NCBI RefSeq assembly: GCF_900182915.1
Contig: NZ_FXUG01000013.1
Location: 1-64,000 of the forward strand
Source: Neorhodopirellula lusitana
GTDB taxonomy: Bacteria; Planctomycetota; Planctomycetia; Pirellulales; Pirellulaceae
DNA: 64,000 nt
Direction: 5' to 3'
Below are positions 43,393-52,592 of the stretch, piece after piece. A program made the position numbers and the translations under genes. The notes below the pieces were generated by a model. The model had not been told where the DNA came from and did not search any database. It saw only the letters and a list, made by a program, of their open reading frames with translations. Position 1 is the stretch's first letter. The number at the start of each line of letters is the position of its first letter.

Positions 43393-45036
43393 ATGTTACA
43401 CGCACAAGCAGCCCGCCTTTTGGCCGTCGCTGTCATTAGCGGTTTGGTCACCATGCCAGCATCCGCTCAGCCTCCGCAAGGCAAGGGCCCCGGTGGCCCC
43501 AACCGGCCAGGACGTTCCGCTGGGCCCGATGATGTTAAGCCCGATCAAGATAAGCCCGATCAGGATAAGCCAGCGCCCGCAAAGATGATGTCGGTCTTAC
43601 CCGTGCTCGCAGCCTTGGATACCGATCAAGACGGAACGTTGTCTAGCGAAGAAATTGATAACGCTTCGGCCAACTTGCGCAAGTTGGATAAGAACGAGGA
43701 CGGTCAGTTGGATCGCGTTGAAACTCGACCTGACTTTTCAGCCATGCGTCGCCAACCCATGTCGCCAGCCGCACGTCGTGGTGACCGCGGAAATGATCGC
43801 GATGCTCGGCAAAACGATCGCAGCGCTCAGCAAAACAATCGCACCGCTCAGCGAAAAGCAGAGCCTCGCAAAGCGGAACAACCTAAACCTGAGCATGGCG
43901 TCGCACGCGATGGCGATCGTCGTTCTAAGTCAGGTGAGAAGGCGGCCGATGGAAAGCGCGGGCCTCGCCCAGAGCGGTCGCGAATGAACGCGGAATCGAA
44001 TCGCGGTCAACGCGACGGTGGGCGTGATGCTCGTCGAGGCGACGATCGCCGATCACAAGGCGCGCAGGCTAAAGGCCGCCGATCCCGTGGCGGACGAGAC
44101 ATGCACCAACGAGGCGGTAACTTACGTCAACAAGGTCGCGGTCAAGAACGCGGTCGTCATGGAGTCCAACGAGGACATCGCGGGAATGAGCTTGGCCGTC
44201 GCGGCCATGAGACGGGCCGTCGCGGATCCGAATTTGGCCATCGCGGTCATCAGGCTGGTCGCCGTGGACCAGGGCACGCAAGCGAAGGCAGAAGAGGTGC
44301 GGGGCGTGACTTCGGTCGCCGTAGCGGTGGTTCAAAAATGGGCCGCGGCCAACAAGAAGGTGCTCGCCGACAAGGACGTCAACACGAAGGAATGCAGCGA
44401 GGGAATCGCGAACGCGAAGATGGCCCGAAGGGAGTTCGTCCTAGCGGCAAACGTTCAGAGGGACCACGTGCGGATGGACAGCGTCCTGAAGGTCCTCGCG
44501 GCAAAGGCGAACGTCAACCTGGCGAGCAACGTCGTGGTGAGCATGTTGAAGACGGACACGCTGGCCATGCTGAACATGGGCACGCTGAACACGGACACGC
44601 TGGCCACGCACATGGTGACATGGCCGACCACGGTAAGCCGCACGCGACGGCCAAGAAGTCGATGCCGATGATGAAGTCACGTCGCCCTGGCAGCGAAGGT
44701 GAAGCCAAGCGTGGCGGCAAATCGAAGAAACCGGCCAAGCTCGACGCCGCCAAGAAGGGCGATGGGACAGCCAAGAAAGTGGATGCCCCCGCAAAGAAGG
44801 CGGAGGCAGTTGACGCCAAGGCGGATGACACCACGAAGAAGGCAAAGAGTGCAGCGGATGCGAAGCGAAAACGTGATCCCGCCAATCGTCGTGGCCGAAG
44901 GGGCGATAACAATGACCAGGATCGTCCCGATAAACGCCCTGCCAAAAAAGCAGCTTCCGATGCAAAGCCAGCCAGTGAAAAGGCAGCCACCGAAGCAGAG
45001 GTTCTGGTCGAGCCCGCGGGCGTAGACCTTATCTAG
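43393..45036 (+). CDS. Secreted EF-hand protein with Arg/Gly/His-rich disordered region
   Basis: A 547-aa exported protein. ATG 43393 is preceded by AGGGACA and starts a clean signal peptide (MLHAQAARLLAVAVISGLVT, then MPASAQ). Residues ~75-115 hold two EF-hand calcium loops, DTDQDGTLSSEE and DKNEDGQLDRVE. The following ~300 residues are almost entirely R, G, H, Q, E and D in imperfect repeats (RGHRGNELGRRGHETGRRGS; GHAEHGHAEHGHAGHAHGD). A Lys/Ala-rich region then ends the protein. No fold is expected outside the EF-hands. Binding of metal, nucleic acid or acidic polysaccharide would fit the composition, but this is inference. An upstream start at 43201 is rejected because it reads through spacer repeats. 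Confidence 0.8.
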   Translation: MLHAQAARLLAVAVISGLVTMPASAQPPQGKGPGGPNRPGRSAGPDDVKPDQDKPDQDKPAPAKMMSVLPVLAALDTDQDGTLSSEEIDNASANLRKLDKNEDGQLDRVETRPDFSAMRRQPMSPAARRGDRGNDRDARQNDRSAQQNNRTAQRKAEPRKAEQPKPEHGVARDGDRRSKSGEKAADGKRGPRPERSRMNAESNRGQRDGGRDARRGDDRRSQGAQAKGRRSRGGRDMHQRGGNLRQQGRGQERGRHGVQRGHRGNELGRRGHETGRRGSEFGHRGHQAGRRGPGHASEGRRGAGRDFGRRSGGSKMGRGQQEGARRQGRQHEGMQRGNREREDGPKGVRPSGKRSEGPRADGQRPEGPRGKGERQPGEQRRGEHVEDGHAGHAEHGHAEHGHAGHAHGDMADHGKPHATAKKSMPMMKSRRPGSEGEAKRGGKSKKPAKLDAAKKGDGTAKKVDAPAKKAEAVDAKADDTTKKAKSAADAKRKRDPANRRGRRGDNNDQDRPDKRPAKKAASDAKPASEKAATEAEVLVEPAGVDLI

Positions 45037-45143
45037 GAATCACGGTGAGGCCGGCAAACATGTTGGGTCCAGCCAGCATGTTGGATCTCATAAAAGCGGT
45101 GTTCGTGCTCGCGAAGGCTGGCCGATTCCGATAGACTTCGGAC

Positions 45144-46007
45144 ATGGAAGTCATCTCACTGCAATCTGGAAGCAGCGGCAATTGCGTGTTTGTTCGTATC
45201 GGGCAAACACGCTTGCTGTTTGACGCCGGCATCAGCGGGCGGAAGACACAATCTCGCTTGGCCTTGCACGGCCATGATGTGCATGACGTCGACGCATTGG
45301 TGATTTCGCACGACCACAGCGATCACATCGCTGCTCTCGGGCCGCTGCATCGCCGATTCGGTTTGCCGGTTTATCTAACCCGTCCGACCCACCGGGTTGT
45401 TTCAAAGAAACCACGCACCGGCGAGTTATCCGATGTCCGGCATTTCCAAGCGGGCCAGACCTTGGAGTTTCCTGGCGTCACGGTCCACACGATCCCGACC
45501 GCCCACGATGCGGTGGATGGCGTGTGTTTCGTCGTCGAAGATCTCGAAAGTGGGACTCGCTTCGGCTTGATGATGGATCTCGGCCACTGCTTTCGTGGCC
45601 TCAGTGACTGGATCGGTGATCTGGATGCGATCATGATCGAGAGCAACTACGATTTGCCGATGCTGCGAGACGGCTTTTATCCACGCCATCTGAAGGAGCG
45701 GATTCACGGCAAGGGAGGTCACTTGTCCAACGACGACGCTTCCAAGTTGGTTCGCGACCATGCCGGGCAGCGACTGCAGTGGGTGTGCTTGGCTCACCTT
45801 TCGGACGAGAACAACACACCGGAATTGGCCGTCAAAACTTGCCGAGCTCAAGTGCCTGCGAGCGTGCAGATTCATTGTGCCGATCGCTACGACACCACTG
45901 AACCGATGCTGATTCGCAGCCCCAAAATTCTGGCGAAGCGAAGCTCCAGTGCGAAACCGGGCGTCCGGATTCAGAAAGCGGCTAGCGAGCAGTTCCTGTT
46001 TAGCTAA
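45144..46007 (+). CDS. MBL-fold metallo-hydrolase, WalJ/YycJ-like
   Basis: A 287-aa metallo-beta-lactamase-fold protein. The metal-binding motif HDHSDH lies in LVISHDHSDHIAALG. The N-terminus SLQSGSSGNCVFV and LFDAGISGRK are diagnostic of the WalJ/YycJ group of nuclease-like hydrolases, which have been linked to DNA repair and cell-wall coordination. Further metal ligands are H in PTAHDAVDG, D in MMDLGHCF, and H in CLAHLSDENN. No WalRK-like genes are nearby, so the name reflects family only. Confidence 0.88.
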   Translation: MEVISLQSGSSGNCVFVRIGQTRLLFDAGISGRKTQSRLALHGHDVHDVDALVISHDHSDHIAALGPLHRRFGLPVYLTRPTHRVVSKKPRTGELSDVRHFQAGQTLEFPGVTVHTIPTAHDAVDGVCFVVEDLESGTRFGLMMDLGHCFRGLSDWIGDLDAIMIESNYDLPMLRDGFYPRHLKERIHGKGGHLSNDDASKLVRDHAGQRLQWVCLAHLSDENNTPELAVKTCRAQVPASVQIHCADRYDTTEPMLIRSPKILAKRSSSAKPGVRIQKAASEQFLFS

Positions 46008-46009
46008 GC

Positions 46010-46180
46010 CTATTCCAGTTCGGCTTCTTCGGTTTCGACGTTCAGCCCTTTCAGGACGTCGGCCAACTTGGCTTCCAGGTCGTCGAGTTGTGCGAGGACT
46101 TCATCTTGCCGCCGTTCCAGGTCGGCCAGCAATTGGCCGGGAGCGTCGACTTCGGTTTCGGCCAAAGACAATGGAAACAT
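46010..46180 (-). CDS. 56-aa predicted coiled-coil protein
   Basis: A short acidic protein. After MFPLSLAETEVDAPG, residues 17-46 form a strong heptad pattern (LLADLERRQDEVLAQLDDLE, then AKLADVLKGL), followed by an acidic tail. The longer frame up to 46360 gives an Arg/His-rich N-terminus that does not look like protein, so I chose ATG 46180. Convergent with the WalJ-like gene, whose stop is 2 bp away, and divergent from the TPR gene. Function unknown. Confidence 0.55.
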   Translation of the reverse strand: MFPLSLAETEVDAPGQLLADLERRQDEVLAQLDDLEAKLADVLKGLNVETEEAELE

Positions 46181-46402
46181 GTGCGACTCACGATCGAGGT
46201 GTTTTTGAGCAAAAGTCGGGGTGACGATTCGCTTCTGGTTGTGACGATCGGTTGTTTTTTGGCGGCAATCGCGGCGGTGGTGGGGTCGTGACAGTGGTTC
46301 GGAAAAGGCAAGATTTGCCGATTGTTTGGCTGGCAGCGGTTCTGACGATTTTGATATCAAGGACTGTCAATCGTCGCGAAATCTGCCGAGAATCGGGCCC
46401 GC

Positions 46403-47431
46403 GTGAACCTCTTCCGCCACCGCATCGAGACCCGCTATCGCCGAAGGTGTCTGATCGCCATCGTCGCGAGCGTGATCATTGCGCCCCAAATGGGGTGCCG
46501 AGCGATCGTCAAATTCGGCGAAAGTCGCCAGTCCGTGGCAGCTCGCCGATTGTCGCGCCAGGGACTGAAGGCGGCTCGCCAGGGCGACTGGAAAGTGGCG
46601 GAAACCCTGTACAGCGAAGCGCTTGACGTTTCGAGTAATAATGACGCGGCTCACCGAGGCTTGGCTGAAACGCTCTGGCAGCGAGGACTAACCGAAGACG
46701 CCGTCAAACACCTTCGCCAGGCCGTGCAGTTGAGTGCCGGTGATCCCAAGCATTTGCAGCGTTTGGGGCGAATGTACCTAGAAATGGGACGCGTCGAAGA
46801 GGCGGCTCGGCAATGTGAAATCGCTCTTCAGTCGGATCGAGAATGGGCCGCCGCATGGGCTTTGTGGGGCGATTTGGAGGCGGCACAAAATCGCCACGAC
46901 TCGGCGTTGGCGGCTTATCACCGGGCCTTGTCGCTGCAGCCGGATTACCCGTATGTGCAATTGCAGGCCGCGGAAATCTATCACCAACAAGGGCGACAGG
47001 ATCGTTTGCTAGCAACGCTGGACCGCTATCATCCCAGCCAGGCGGCTTCCACCAGCCAAATGGACGGGCGTCTGGCAATCGGCCGGGCGGATTTGTTGCG
47101 AGGCCTGGCGATGCGTGACCTGGGCCGTCACGAGGAAGCGACACAGTACTTGATTGCGGCGGCGCAGAAAAACCCAGCGGACGTGACTGCTCGATTGCAA
47201 TTGGCCGCTTCCGCGATTTCCAGCGGCCAGACCTCATCGGCTCAGGCTTGGCTGGCCCAGGCGATGCAAATCGACCCCGAGGCGGTCGCTGCGTCGGGTT
47301 GGGTTCGATCAGGGATCGCCACCGAGATGCCCACTGGGCTGGAGAGCGATGCGATCACCATGACGTTAACGGACGAAATGATCGAGCGATCTCGAATTGC
47401 GATCGCACCCAACGGGGAAGAAAAACGCTAA
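46403..47431 (+). CDS. TPR-repeat protein with N-terminal membrane anchor or signal
   Basis: A 342-aa protein with a GTG start at 46403. Basic N-terminus, hydrophobic segment (CLIAIVASVIIAPQMGC), then at least six tetratricopeptide repeats between residues ~45 and 300, for example AHRGLAETLWQRGLTEDAVK, LQRLGRMYLEMGRVEEAARQ and AAWALWGDLEAAQNRHDSAL. The cysteine after MG could be lipidated, but the lipobox is weak. TPR arrays mount protein-protein contacts; the partner is unknown. A good terminator follows. Confidence 0.85.
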   Translation: MNLFRHRIETRYRRRCLIAIVASVIIAPQMGCRAIVKFGESRQSVAARRLSRQGLKAARQGDWKVAETLYSEALDVSSNNDAAHRGLAETLWQRGLTEDAVKHLRQAVQLSAGDPKHLQRLGRMYLEMGRVEEAARQCEIALQSDREWAAAWALWGDLEAAQNRHDSALAAYHRALSLQPDYPYVQLQAAEIYHQQGRQDRLLATLDRYHPSQAASTSQMDGRLAIGRADLLRGLAMRDLGRHEEATQYLIAAAQKNPADVTARLQLAASAISSGQTSSAQAWLAQAMQIDPEAVAASGWVRSGIATEMPTGLESDAITMTLTDEMIERSRIAIAPNGEEKR

Positions 47432-47478
47432 CGCGTTGGGACGCAACTGGTTCCGATTAAGGAACCTGAGTGCGCCAG

Positions 47479-47506
47479 CGCTGCGGCGGTCGCCGCAGCG
47501 TGTTTT
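47479..47506. terminator. Intrinsic terminator between convergent genes
   Basis: CGCTGCGGC-GGTC-GCCGCAGCG (47479-47500), a perfect 9-bp GC-rich stem with a 4-nt loop, is followed by TGTTTT. It lies 47 bp past the TPR gene stop and 51 bp from the end of the convergent surface protein gene. It could end the plus-strand transcript and perhaps also the minus one. Confidence 0.75.
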
Positions 47507-47550
47507 CAGCAAACTAGCCGAGCTAAGACCCAGGGTCTTTGGCTCACGTT

Positions 47551-50500
47551 CTAGGTCGTAGTGCTACCGAAGTAAGCGTCGACGGCCTTCCCGTAGGCAG
47601 CGAAGTCGCTCGTGTCGGTTGGGTTCTGGAAGAACGGTGCGAAGTCTTCCAAGTCGCCGTAAAGTTGAGCACGTGTGCCGTTGTTGGTGACCTGAAGCTG
47701 GTTGCTGTTGACGACAGCCGTTTGCACCGAACCGTCTGCATTGACAACGGTGAGCAGTGCTTCGTCGCGGGCACTGTTGAACGCCAGCTCGATGAACTCA
47801 ACGCCTTCGAAGTCAGCACCGACATTGAAGCCAGACTGAGTGTATTCGCCGGTGTCTTCGTTGTAAGCGAACAGGAAGAACGATAGCTCGTCGGCGGTGA
47901 CGCCTTCAGGCAGGTTCTCAGTTCCCGGGTTGGTCGACGCGTTGCTGCGGGACGACGCTCGGAATGTACCCACGTTCGTGATTTCGAAGTTTTCGCTCAC
48001 AACCGCATCCGCCGAGCCGGCTGCTCCGCCGACGACGGTGATTGGAATCACTCCAGATGCACCATTGCCGCCGATCTCCATGCCTTCGTGCAGGTCGTAC
48101 TGGATTTCGTAATCGCCGGGGGGGACGTCGGTGAATTCGTAGTTGCCATCGAGGTCGGTGAAGACGGTCAAGTCGACCAAGAGTCCAGCCGCGTTCACGC
48201 TTTGGGAAACGAGACGAACAGGGACGCCGCCCAGTGCGATCTCGTTCGAGTCCAAGCTACCGCTGCCGTCGGAGTCCTTGAACAACTGGCCGCTCACGGT
48301 CGATGTTTCGAAGTCCAAGACTGTGATGGTGACCGTCGCCGTGTCAGTTCCGCCGTTACCGTCACTGACGGTGTAGGTGAAGGAGTCCGTGCCAATGAAG
48401 TCAGCGTCAGGCGTGTAGGTGACAACGTTATTCGTGATTGTCACGGTGCCGTCGCTCGGTTCGTCGCCCGACTCAACCGAAACGGTGATCGTGTCCGATT
48501 CGCCGCCTGGGTTCGGGGTGTCGTTGCCGAGCACAGCGATTTGGACTGAGCCGTTTTTCACCACATCGGTAACGTCGTTGACAGCGATCGGTGCATCGTT
48601 CGTTGCCGTGATGTTGATCGTGATCGTGCCGGTGCTGCTGCCGATCGCGTTGGTAGCAGTGTAGGTCAGCGTCGCTTGGCCATTGGAATCCGCATCGGGA
48701 TTGTAGTTCAGTGTTCCAGTCGAATCGACCGATGCAGTGCCTTTGCTGTCGGTTGGCTGGGTGATTACGAAGGTCACCGTGCCAGCTTGTGCGTTGACTA
48801 GCGGGCGAAGGTCCAATGTCACGTTCGGACCGTCTTCAACGGCAGCCAAAGTTCCATCGCCAGCGACCGGGGCAAGCACCACGTCGGTGATGTTGATGTT
48901 GATCGTTTGAGTGGACGATACGCCACCATTTCCGTCGGAAACCTGGACTTCGATCGAGTCGTCGCCCAGCAGGTCGGTGCCGGGAGTGTAACGAACGACA
49001 CTGCCGGTCGTGGTCGCTGTTCCCTTGGAGCCTTGGGTCACAACCGCGGCGATGAGTGCGTCTCCGTCAGCATCCGAGCCGAACGCGGCCAAGTCGATAT
49101 CGACGAACGAATTCTCGTTGACCGTTTGATCTGAGATCGCACCCAGTACTGGTGCGTCTGCGGTTGCGGTGATGTTGATTGTGATTGTGCCGGTGCTGCT
49201 ACCGACCGCGTTGGTTGCCGTGTAGGTCAAAGTGGTTTGACCGTTGGAGTCCGCATCCGGAGTGTAGGTCAAGGTGCCTGTCGAACTGACCACGGCCGAG
49301 CCCTTATCAGGCTGGGTGAAGGTAAAACTCACTACTCCCGCTTGTGCATTGACAAGCGGTCGCAGTTCCAGGGTGACGTCTGGGCCATCTTCCACCGCGG
49401 TCAAGGAGCCTGGGCCTGCGACGGGGGCCAAGATCACATCCGTGATGGTGATGTCGATCGTTTGCGTGGAAGATTCTCCACCATTGCCGTCGATGACTCG
49501 AACGACGATCGAGTCATCGCCCAGCTCATCGGTGTTAGGCGTGTAGGTGACGACGCCGCCATTGACGGTTGCCACACCCTTGGTGCCTTGGGTTACGACT
49601 ACGGCGGTCAGTGTGTCGCCATCGACATCCGCAGCGGCGGTAAGCAGGTTGATGTCGATGCTCGAATTCTCTTCGACGACTTGATCAGCGATTACTCCCA
49701 GCGTTGGAGCATCGTTGATTGGGTTGACCGTAAAGCTGATCGTGCCAGTGTCTGAACCGGTGGTGCCAGTGGCTCGGTAAACGACGTCGCCGGTTCCGTT
49801 GTCGTCTGCACCCAATGTTAGGATCAAATCGGTGCCGCTGATCGTGGCAACACCCAGGCCTGTGGCTTGCGAAACGATGTCGAAGCTGATTGTGTCGTCC
49901 GGGTCGGCGGTGACCAGAGCGGACAAGTCGACCGTGATCGTTTGGGCTGCTTCGTCAACGGCGGTTTCTATCTTGTCGCCAGCGATCGGAGCCGAGACGA
50001 CATTGTTGACGGTAACGTTAACTGTGGTGGTCACGGTTTCCGTACCGTCAGTGACATCGACGGTGAAGGAGTCTGTGCCGTTGAAGCCAGTGTTGGGAGT
50101 GTAAAGAACGTTGCCCGCTACGATCGACACTGAGCCGTCGGATGGTGTTGAATTGGCAACGGAAGCGGTCAGCGTGTCGCCGTCGATGTCGCTTGCTTCT
50201 CCGGCAACGTCGATGCTAACAGCGGTGTTTTCATTGGTGGATGCCGCCACGGTCGCTGGAATCGTCGGGGCGTCATTTTGTGGTGTGATCGTGACCGTGA
50301 TGGTGCCCGTGTCACTTCCGCCGGTGCCGTTGTCTTCGTTGCTAGCGGTGTAGACGATTTCAACGGTGCCGTTGTCGTCAGCGTCGGGGGTGTAGAAAAT
50401 TGTGTCGCCATCAATTCGTGTCGTTCCGCGACCGCCGCTGGCAACGGCCGAGACGATCGTGACGTCGGTGCCGCCGTCGATGATGGTGATCAGGCCGTCA

Positions 50501-52131
50501 TCGGAAAGGTCAGCGATTTCTGTTTCAGCGGCATCTTCGAGGATGGTGGCTGTCGTGTCGTCCGCTGTGAGACCCGATTCGGTGCCGATCACATTCAGCA
50601 TGAATTGAGCGTCTGAACTGAATAGGATCTGAGAGCCCGGTACCGCGTCACCTGTTTCAGGATCGGCACCGTAGATCAAAACGGGCTCATCGTCAGTTCC
50701 GGATGCTGCCCCGGTTCGTTCGGGAAGCAGTTCAGCTCGGACGGTAACATTGGTAGCCGCCTTGATGGCAACGACAGGAATGCTAAGCGTGTCGTAGTAG
50801 GTTGCTGTGCTGAAGTTCGGAATCGCTGGGTTGTTTGTACCACCGAGGAACTGGTTGGGGCCGAGGACGCGGATCTCGTCAAATTTATCAATGCCGTTCA
50901 TGTCCGTGATAAACGAACCGTCCGTCAGTTGGCCGTAGATTTCTGGGCCGAGTCCACCGTTCTCGCTCGATCGCGTGGTGTGGTTTCGCATGAACAATTC
51001 ATAGCGGGTCACCAGCAGTTCGGAGTTGAAGGAACCGTCAGTCAGGTAGAGGTTCTCCTCCAGGATTTGAACAGCTTGCTCGCCGCTGGTAGTGGTCAAT
51101 CGTGTGCGAAGCGTCGGGATTTCCAGATTCGCAAAGTCAACCGCGTTGTAGCTGACTTCGTAGGTCAGTCCGGTGGTTTGCGAAAATGCAACCGATACAT
51201 CAATCTCGCTGCCATCAACAACGAGCGAGTTCAGGTCAATGATTGCTTTTGTGATTTCAGCTTGAACGGCCGTTGCACTGATTGCAGTGCCATCGCTCGT
51301 CAGCAACTGGTCGACGGAGATCGAATAGATGTCGGCCGAACCGTCGTAGGAAAATTCGACGGTGCCATCAGCACTTGCTGAATCGAAAATCGTAGGCGGC
51401 AAAATCGCACCTTGGATTTCGCCTACTGCGGGGACCAAGACACCAGTTTGGTCAACGAGCACGTCGACGACCGCCTGGAATACGCCCGTCGCATCAAAGA
51501 TGCCTCGATTGTCCTGGGTCGCAATTTCAATCTTGAAGGGGACGCCTTCGCTGATTTCGTAAATGTCGGACTGCAACCCAAAGACACTGTCGTAGTCGCC
51601 AACGTCAGTCAGTAGGGAGTCGTCTAGGTTTCGTGGAGTGATTTGATACCCGACGGTGTAATCACTCGGGATGGCTTCGCCTTCCGCGTTGAGTTCATTG
51701 ATCACCATCAACGCGTCCAAGGCCGTCACGTTATGGTCGCTATTAACGTCGACAAATCCAGTAAATTCGGCGTTCAACGCGGGAGCTTCGCCTTCAGCGT
51801 TTAACGAATTGAGGTGGTTGATCACCTTCAAAGCGTCGAGTGGCGTGACGGCTCCGCTGTTATCGACGTCGTATGCATTCCAGTAATTGTGGGCAGCAGC
51901 AACTTCAACGGCAACATCTTCGCTCGGTTCGATCGACGCACCGACGTCGCCGGCTAAAAGCTGTCGATCTTCGAGCGATTCGCTCAAAAGGCGTCGTTTG
52001 CTGGTGCGTTGGTTCCGGCCCTTGGAGCTGCGGGAACCACGTGACCGGTCTTCGCTTCCCTGACCGAATTCAGAGTGTTGGCGTGATGGTGTGGGGCTCA
52101 CGCTGCGAAGGAGGCGACGCAGATTTTTCAT
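47551..52131 (-). CDS. Giant surface protein: sorting motif, dockerin, cadherin-like repeats, SdrD-B domain
   Basis: A protein of about 1526 aa. The N-terminus is basic and ends in the planctomycete sorting motif ESLEDRQLLAGD (about residues 55-66), used in place of a normal signal peptide. Two EF-hand-like dockerin repeats follow (YWNAYDVDNSGAVTPLDALK; FVDVNSDHNVTALDALMVIN). The bulk is a series of ~95-residue cadherin/Ig-like repeats (VVEENSSIDINLLTAAADVD; VTYTPNTDELGDDSIVVRVI). One SdrD-B-like domain near the C-terminus begins VSGQLFKDSDGSGSLDSNEI. The final ~130 residues (FFLFAYNEDTGEYTQSGFNV) are unrecognised. It is probably cell-surface or extracellular and calcium-dependent. ATG 52131 (MKNLRRLLR) is preferred to a start 33 codons upstream. 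Confidence 0.9.
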   Translation of the reverse strand: MKNLRRLLRSVSPTPSRQHSEFGQGSEDRSRGSRSSKGRNQRTSKRRLLSESLEDRQLLAGDVGASIEPSEDVAVEVAAAHNYWNAYDVDNSGAVTPLDALKVINHLNSLNAEGEAPALNAEFTGFVDVNSDHNVTALDALMVINELNAEGEAIPSDYTVGYQITPRNLDDSLLTDVGDYDSVFGLQSDIYEISEGVPFKIEIATQDNRGIFDATGVFQAVVDVLVDQTGVLVPAVGEIQGAILPPTIFDSASADGTVEFSYDGSADIYSISVDQLLTSDGTAISATAVQAEITKAIIDLNSLVVDGSEIDVSVAFSQTTGLTYEVSYNAVDFANLEIPTLRTRLTTTSGEQAVQILEENLYLTDGSFNSELLVTRYELFMRNHTTRSSENGGLGPEIYGQLTDGSFITDMNGIDKFDEIRVLGPNQFLGGTNNPAIPNFSTATYYDTLSIPVVAIKAATNVTVRAELLPERTGAASGTDDEPVLIYGADPETGDAVPGSQILFSSDAQFMLNVIGTESGLTADDTTATILEDAAETEIADLSDDGLITIIDGGTDVTIVSAVASGGRGTTRIDGDTIFYTPDADDNGTVEIVYTASNEDNGTGGSDTGTITVTITPQNDAPTIPATVAASTNENTAVSIDVAGEASDIDGDTLTASVANSTPSDGSVSIVAGNVLYTPNTGFNGTDSFTVDVTDGTETVTTTVNVTVNNVVSAPIAGDKIETAVDEAAQTITVDLSALVTADPDDTISFDIVSQATGLGVATISGTDLILTLGADDNGTGDVVYRATGTTGSDTGTISFTVNPINDAPTLGVIADQVVEENSSIDINLLTAAADVDGDTLTAVVVTQGTKGVATVNGGVVTYTPNTDELGDDSIVVRVIDGNGGESSTQTIDITITDVILAPVAGPGSLTAVEDGPDVTLELRPLVNAQAGVVSFTFTQPDKGSAVVSSTGTLTYTPDADSNGQTTLTYTATNAVGSSTGTITINITATADAPVLGAISDQTVNENSFVDIDLAAFGSDADGDALIAAVVTQGSKGTATTTGSVVRYTPGTDLLGDDSIEVQVSDGNGGVSSTQTININITDVVLAPVAGDGTLAAVEDGPNVTLDLRPLVNAQAGTVTFVITQPTDSKGTASVDSTGTLNYNPDADSNGQATLTYTATNAIGSSTGTITINITATNDAPIAVNDVTDVVKNGSVQIAVLGNDTPNPGGESDTITVSVESGDEPSDGTVTITNNVVTYTPDADFIGTDSFTYTVSDGNGGTDTATVTITVLDFETSTVSGQLFKDSDGSGSLDSNEIALGGVPVRLVSQSVNAAGLLVDLTVFTDLDGNYEFTDVPPGDYEIQYDLHEGMEIGGNGASGVIPITVVGGAAGSADAVVSENFEITNVGTFRASSRSNASTNPGTENLPEGVTADELSFFLFAYNEDTGEYTQSGFNVGADFEGVEFIELAFNSARDEALLTVVNADGSVQTAVVNSNQLQVTNNGTRAQLYGDLEDFAPFFQNPTDTSDFAAYGKAVDAYFGSTTT
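48600..49720 (-). repeat. Internal duplication of ~561 bp within the surface protein gene
   Basis: Sequence from about 48608 (GTGATGTTGATCGTGATCGT) recurs at 49169 (GTGATGTTGATTGTGATTGT), an offset of 561 bp or 187 codons, and the similarity continues through both blocks at high identity by eye. This is a recent two-repeat unit; a more diverged third copy follows near 49730. Confidence 0.7.
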
Positions 52132-52592
52132 CTGTTTTCTCGGCAAAATACGGTGTGATGGGCTTAGTCGATAAAGGCGAGGCCGTGATCCGGAGCGACC
52201 GGCGGGCTTCGCGAGCGAATGCTCGGACAACGTGGGGAATCTCGCTTTGGCACCCGCTCTATGGGCGGTGCGAATAGCCTAATCCGAAATCCTAACGATG
52301 GCGCGAAAATTTGAGTAGCAACGCTATCTTACCTAGGCGACCCGCTTTATCAACGATTCCATGCAGGCGCCGACTAGAAAGAATCCAGCGATGGCGGTTA
52401 GACGGATTATTCGGCCGTGGAGTTCCCAAAAAGCTAAAGGTTTTGGTCGCTCTTGCCGGGATGTTCTTCCCAGAGCACTTTGCACGCGTTATTCGCGACG
52501 CTTTTCAGAGTGGGCCCGGCCATCAACGAAGCTCGGGTGGCGTCAAAAGGATACCGCAGTATGAATTCGGCACCCCCGAACGGCGGCGAAGG
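52132..52592. other. Spacer between the kinase and the surface protein gene
   Basis: 461 bp without a convincing gene. It should hold the promoter of the surface protein gene (minus strand). Short open frames on both strands look non-coding. No clear repeat or terminator was seen. Confidence 0.4.

Noticed and set aside
44018-44671. A 217-codon plus-strand frame inside the EF-hand gene
   Set aside because: It is an alternative frame of the GC-rich repeat region. The main frame has the signal peptide and coherent repeats, so this one is a shadow rather than a frameshifted gene.
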